The position numbers and the translations under genes were made by a program. A DNA stretch of 64,000 nucleotides from Bacteroidaceae bacterium (GTDB lineage: Bacteria > Bacteroidota > Bacteroidia > Bacteroidales > Bacteroidaceae): positions 62,001-126,000 of the forward strand of contig CAAGLA010000038.1 in NCBI GenBank assembly GCA_900770655.1, in the 5' to 3' direction. Shown piece by piece: positions 61,070 to 64,000 of this stretch. Numbering within the stretch: position 1 is the first letter of the stretch; each line of letters opens with the position of its first letter. The notes under the pieces are model-generated. The model did no database searches. It saw nothing but the letters and a program-made list of their open reading frames with translations, and was not told the origin of the DNA.

Positions 61070-62842
61070 ATGTCTCTCTCCAAGTTTGATTTCCGTGGCG
61101 AATACAAAACCCTCCATTCGCACTATCCTGTATGTGGCGAACGCCCTGTAATAGGCATAACTGCAAACTACCGCGACGGCAATGCCGCGCTTGCCGAGGC
61201 CTACTATACGTCGGTGCTGCGTGCCGGTGGGGTGCCTTTGATAATACCGCCATACTCTGCCCGTGAGGCTCTTGTGGAAACGCTTTCACACATAGATGCC
61301 CTTCTGCTCACCGGCGGTGCCGATATTGACCCGCGCTATATGAACGAAGAGCCCGATTACTCGCTTCTGCACACCATAAACCCCAAACGCGACGAGCAGG
61401 AACTCCTGCTCACCCTCTTTGCAGTGGAGAGAAACCTGCCCATTCTGGGTATATGCCGTGGGGTACAGACGCTGGCTGCTGCTCTTGGAGGCAAGGTGTA
61501 CCAAGATATATATGCAGCAATGGGAACAGGGCTTCTTGCCCACGACCAAGAGCCTGTAGAACGTCATATAGCAACGCACAGTGTGAATATTGCGGCAGGG
61601 AGTATGCTTGAGAAAATATTTGGCTGTAACGGGCTGAATGTAAACAGCTTTCATCATCAGGCGGTCTCTGTGCCGCCCGAAGGCTTTGTGGTGTCGGCAA
61701 CCTCTACCGACAATGTCATAGAGGCCATAGAGGCTGTAGACGGGCGCAACATAATAGGCGTGCAGTGGCATCCCGAATCGTTCATTATGAACGAAGATAG
61801 CGCTATGATGCCTCTTTTCCGCTGGCTTGTCAACGAGGCGGCGCTCTATCGCAAAGTGTCGGGAATTCATAACCGTATTCTGGCAATAGATTCTCATTGC
61901 GACACCCCAATGCTCTTTTCTGCCGGTTACAGGCTCGAAGAGAACAGCGAGACTGCGCTTGTCGACCTGCATAAAATGGCTGCCGGCAGGCTCGACGTTG
62001 CTACAATGGTGGCATACATTCCGCAGGGTCCTCGCGACACTGAATCGCTGCACGCCGCAACCGCTCTTGCCGATTCTCTTCTGCACGGCATTTCGGAGCG
62101 TGTGGAAACGGCTGGCGAAAGTGTTGTGCTGTGTAGCTCCGTGAAGGAACTTCCTCTTTGTAAGCGCGAGGGCAAGAAGGTGATTATGCGCGGAATTGAA
62201 AACGGGTATGCAATAGGCAGCGATATATCAAACATTGCCCGCTATAAAAATATGGGTGTTGTCTATATGACCTTGTGCCACAATGGCGACAACGATATAT
62301 GTGATTCGGCGCGGGGCGCGGCCGAGCACGGCGGCCTCAGCGGTTTCGGCCGGCAGGTTGTGGCAGAAATGAATCGTGTGGGAATGGCTGTAGACCTCTC
62401 TCACGCAGCTGAAAGCACATTCTGGCAGGTGCTGGAATTGAGTTCGGCTCCTGTGGTCTGTTCCCATTCGTCGTGCAGGGCTTTGTGCGACCACCCGCGC
62501 AACCTCACCGACGAACAGATGCGTGCGCTGGCCGTAAAGGGCGGAGTGGTGCAGGTGACTATGTATAGCGGTTTCTTGTGCAAGGAGGGTGCGGCAACGC
62601 TCGAAGACTTCTTAAGGCATATAGACCACGCTGTTTCCGTAGCCGGAATTGATAGTGTGGGTATAGGAAGCGATTTTGACGGAGATGGGGCTGTTATCGG
62701 TTGCTCCTGTGCCGCCCAGCTTCGCAATGTAACACGCGGGCTCCTGTGCCGAGGTTATAGCGTTGCCGATATTGAAAAGCTGTGGGGCGGAAATTGGCAG
62801 CGTGTTCTAAGGGCTGTTGAAAATGCTGCTGCCGGAAATTAA
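61070..62842 (+). CDS. Fusion of C26 glutamine amidotransferase and M19 dipeptidase
   Basis: The 590-residue cytoplasmic protein joins two enzymes. Residues 24-262 form a PuuD-like gamma-glutamyl hydrolase with nucleophile Cys129 in LGICRGVQ and His234/Glu236 in GVQWHPES. Residues 270-590 form a renal-dipeptidase-like M19 zinc peptidase with His276 and Asp278 in IDSHCDTP, VYMTLCHNGDND, DLSHAAESTF, VVCSHSSCRAL and GIGSDFDGDG. Together they could first remove a gamma-glutamyl group and then split the remaining dipeptide, for example of glutathione-like or wall-derived peptides; this is inference. Both active sites look intact. A structured leader separates it from the Lrp-type regulator. Confidence 0.92.
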   Translation: MSLSKFDFRGEYKTLHSHYPVCGERPVIGITANYRDGNAALAEAYYTSVLRAGGVPLIIPPYSAREALVETLSHIDALLLTGGADIDPRYMNEEPDYSLLHTINPKRDEQELLLTLFAVERNLPILGICRGVQTLAAALGGKVYQDIYAAMGTGLLAHDQEPVERHIATHSVNIAAGSMLEKIFGCNGLNVNSFHHQAVSVPPEGFVVSATSTDNVIEAIEAVDGRNIIGVQWHPESFIMNEDSAMMPLFRWLVNEAALYRKVSGIHNRILAIDSHCDTPMLFSAGYRLEENSETALVDLHKMAAGRLDVATMVAYIPQGPRDTESLHAATALADSLLHGISERVETAGESVVLCSSVKELPLCKREGKKVIMRGIENGYAIGSDISNIARYKNMGVVYMTLCHNGDNDICDSARGAAEHGGLSGFGRQVVAEMNRVGMAVDLSHAAESTFWQVLELSSAPVVCSHSSCRALCDHPRNLTDEQMRALAVKGGVVQVTMYSGFLCKEGAATLEDFLRHIDHAVSVAGIDSVGIGSDFDGDGAVIGCSCAAQLRNVTRGLLCRGYSVADIEKLWGGNWQRVLRAVENAAAGN

Positions 62843-62906
62843 TGCCTTTTAAGTGCTCTTTTGCGCTGCATTGTGCACTTTTTTTAAAAATAATTGGCGG
62901 GTATTG

Positions 62907-62936
62907 TTGTTTATTGCCGATTTTTGCTTACCTTTG
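62907..62936 (+). promoter_or_regulatory. tRNA-Pro promoter (TTG-N19-TACCTTTG)
   Basis: TTG (62907-62909), 19 bases, TACCTTTG (62929-62936) match the consensus exactly. The tRNA begins 25 bases later. Confidence 0.8.
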
Positions 62937-62960
62937 CAATCGCAATTCAGAAAAGCAGAG

Positions 62961-63035
62961 CGGGATGTAGCTCAGCCCGGTTAGAGTACGCGTCTGGGGG
63001 GCGTGTGGTCGCTGGTTCGAATCCAGTCATCCCGA
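62961..63035 (+). tRNA. tRNA-Pro (anticodon GGG)
   Basis: A 75-base cloverleaf: acceptor CGGGATG with CATCCCG, D arm GCTC/GAGT, anticodon stem CGCGT/GCGTG with loop CTGGGGG giving anticodon GGG (proline), T arm GCTGG-TTCGAAT-CCAGT and discriminator A. CCA is not encoded directly after it (CACCA follows one base on). A terminator lies just downstream. Confidence 0.95.
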
Positions 63036-63039
63036 CACC

Positions 63040-63073
63040 AAAATGCTTCTACAAACACCTGTAGAAGCATTTT
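63040..63073 (+). terminator. Terminator of tRNA-Pro
   Basis: AAAATGCTTCTACA (63040-63053) pairs perfectly with TGTAGAAGCATTTT (63060-63073), loop AACACC, followed by a C/T-rich tail. It starts five bases after the tRNA. Confidence 0.88.
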
Positions 63074-63082
63074 TCTTTTTCT

Positions 63083-63106
63083 TCAACACCTTTTTCAACA
63101 CCTTTT
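63083..63106. repeat. 12-bp tandem repeat beside tRNA-Pro (possible recombinase sites)
   Basis: TCAACACCTTTT occurs twice in a row (63083-63094, 63095-63106). The core AACACC also appears in the preceding terminator loop. GTTGCGC (63115-63121) and GCGCAAC (63146-63152) form an inverted repeat just after. Such repeats beside a tRNA can be arm-type sites of an integrated element; no integrase gene is visible. 63107-63241 holds no gene. Confidence 0.4.
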
Positions 63107-63241
63107 GAGCAACAGTTGCGCTCAAAGCAACCAAGTTTCGCATTTGCGCAACTTTATCTTTTCATACTTTTATAAAAAAAATGACACCAATTCCCTTTTT
63201 TGCATAGGAAATTGGCGCCAATGACTAGTCTAAAATAGCAA

Positions 63242-63832
63242 TTATTCTTCGTCGCTTATCTTGTCTATTCTAAACTCAAAAGTATAGTCGTTTTGAACAT
63301 TTTCTATCATTATAGGCATTAGGATATACATTTTTTTACCAATCTTATCTTCTGAAAAGTTAAAAAGTTTCTTTTCCATCCATCCACCATATGTGCCAGA
63401 AAGATAATAAACATTGTCGGTTGGCAATAACAAATCTGAAATTGAAGCATTCTTTGGTATAGTTGTTGCTGGTTGACTATTATTCCTTTCAGAGTATTTA
63501 ACTCCCGAATGCATAACTCGTCCAGTAATACCGTTAATATCGACATAACTTACATCATCCCAATTGATTTTGATAGTATGCCCTGATTTGTTTTTTAGGA
63601 GAAAGTTGAAATTTTTAGATGTAACATACCATACAATATCAATATAGTCATCTTCATAATGATATTTGTTTAAATCCTCGTCTTTAAAACTTACAACTTT
63701 TGTTTCTCCAAACTGCTGTTTTGCATTTGCGGGACTTTCAACTGAAAACAATTCTACAGTATGTGTTGCGGGCAACAATGAACCACACGATTGAAGCAGA
63801 ACTCCTGCTAGTAGTAAGACAAATAACTTTTT
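63242..63832 (-). pseudogene. Lipoprotein of unknown function lacking its start codon
   Basis: The frame reads KKLFVLLLAGVLLQSCGSLL and on for about 196 residues, a clear lipoprotein signal with lipobox LLQSC. Upstream of the first Lys the codon expected to be ATG is GCC (63835-63833), and the frame runs through 15 codons to a TGA without ATG, GTG or TTG. The segment from 63833 looks like an insertion-sequence end, so the gene has probably lost its start to insertion. The first in-frame TTG, at 63778, lies inside the mature protein. The mature part is beta-rich and AT-rich in codon use, unlike the rest of the window. No family is recognised. Confidence 0.65.
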
Positions 63833-64000
63833 GGCAAGGTGGACATTTTGGGTGATGAAACCGTTGCAATAAATTGATTTTCATATCTTTGTGAAGATTA
63901 TAACCTATATGGCAAAAAAAATGCTTTTATTGCGGGTCAAGAAATGTGGTCCACAATGGTGTTAGAGACGGTCGACAAAGGTATAAATGCAAGGATTGCA
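63833..64000 (+). mobile_element. Left end of an insertion sequence (runs out of the window)
   Basis: The segment begins where the lipoprotein gene is interrupted. It contains a promoter-like TTG (63864-63866) and TATCTTTG (63884-63891, spacer 17) and then a transposase start. The exact end and terminal repeat cannot be fixed without the other end; GGTGATGAAACC near 63851-63862 may belong to the terminal repeat. Confidence 0.5.
63909..64000 (+). pseudogene. Transposase N-terminal zinc ribbon, out of frame with its ATG (partial)
   Basis: From 63922 the frame encodes CFYCGSRNVVHNGVRDG, then RQRYKCKDC, a CxxC-CxxC zinc ribbon typical of the N-termini of IS1-like and variant IS256 transposases. 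The ATG at 63909 (ATG GCA AAA) is one base out of this frame because of an A8 run (63914-63921); with seven A the protein would start MAKKCFYCGS. In its own frame the ATG product stops after 18 residues. Either the copy is broken or slippage on the A run restores the frame. The rest lies outside the window. Confidence 0.6.

Noticed and set aside
1..64000. CRISPR array, rRNA operon or prophage
   Set aside because: No regularly spaced direct repeats, no rRNA segments and no phage structural genes were found; the only short tandem repeat is two 12-bp units at 63083-63106.

Overview
The window is a piece of a Bacteroidales (phylum Bacteroidota) chromosome, probably from a gut or rumen organism. 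Evidence: SusC/SusD outer-membrane pairs, many lipoproteins with lipoboxes, type IX secretion genes (PorE-, PorX- and SprE/PorW-like), GH92/GH130/GH5 glycosidases, no Shine-Dalgarno sites, and promoters of the Bacteroidota form TTG-N19-TAnnTTTG (dnaX, etfB and tRNA-Pro match it exactly). I cannot name the genus.

Layout. 1-553: end of a possible left-hand gene, then AT-rich DNA without genes. 554-5901: housekeeping genes: dnaX (-), a DivIC/FtsB-like division protein with a small membrane protein (+), a GH73-LysM glucosaminidase lipoprotein (-), then cdd, a low-molecular-weight tyrosine phosphatase and ruvC (+). 5939-8975 (-): a PorE-like envelope lipoprotein and a GH130 mannoside phosphorylase. 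9089-15305 (-): a tripartite RND efflux system led by a small Spy/CpxP-like periplasmic protein. 15463-16826 (-): a LolD-type ATPase and tcdA. 16995-18002 (+): asd. 18072-25015 (-): a mannose-glycan operon, GH5-ROK kinase-GH92-GH92, without its own SusC/SusD. 25257-30517 (+): etfB-etfA-acyl-CoA dehydrogenase behind a structured leader, then a SlyD-like isomerase and aroC.

30551-50022 (+) is the most distinctive block: a DUF6057-like membrane protein, a beta-propeller lipoprotein carrying a CXXCH haem-binding motif, then two successive triads of fasciclin lipoprotein-SusC-SusD. No enzyme in the block names a substrate. 50126-51126 (+): a sirtuin and rubredoxin. 51158-58623 (-): a Cys/His-containing small membrane protein, SprE/PorW, PorX, TsaE, a 107-residue unknown and a YgiQ-type radical SAM protein. 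58992-62842 (+): two FKBP isomerases, an Lrp/AsnC regulator and a fused C26 amidotransferase-M19 dipeptidase.

62961-64000 looks like the edge of an accessory region: tRNA-Pro(GGG), a terminator, a 12-bp tandem repeat, AT-rich DNA, and a lipoprotein gene whose start codon is missing exactly where an insertion-sequence-like segment begins. The transposase fragment has a zinc ribbon that is out of frame with its ATG by one A in an A8 run.

Start codons were moved to a downstream ATG where the longest open frame relied on TTG or GTG ahead of a clear signal peptide or family start. Function names come from recognising motifs and family architecture by reading; no database search was possible.
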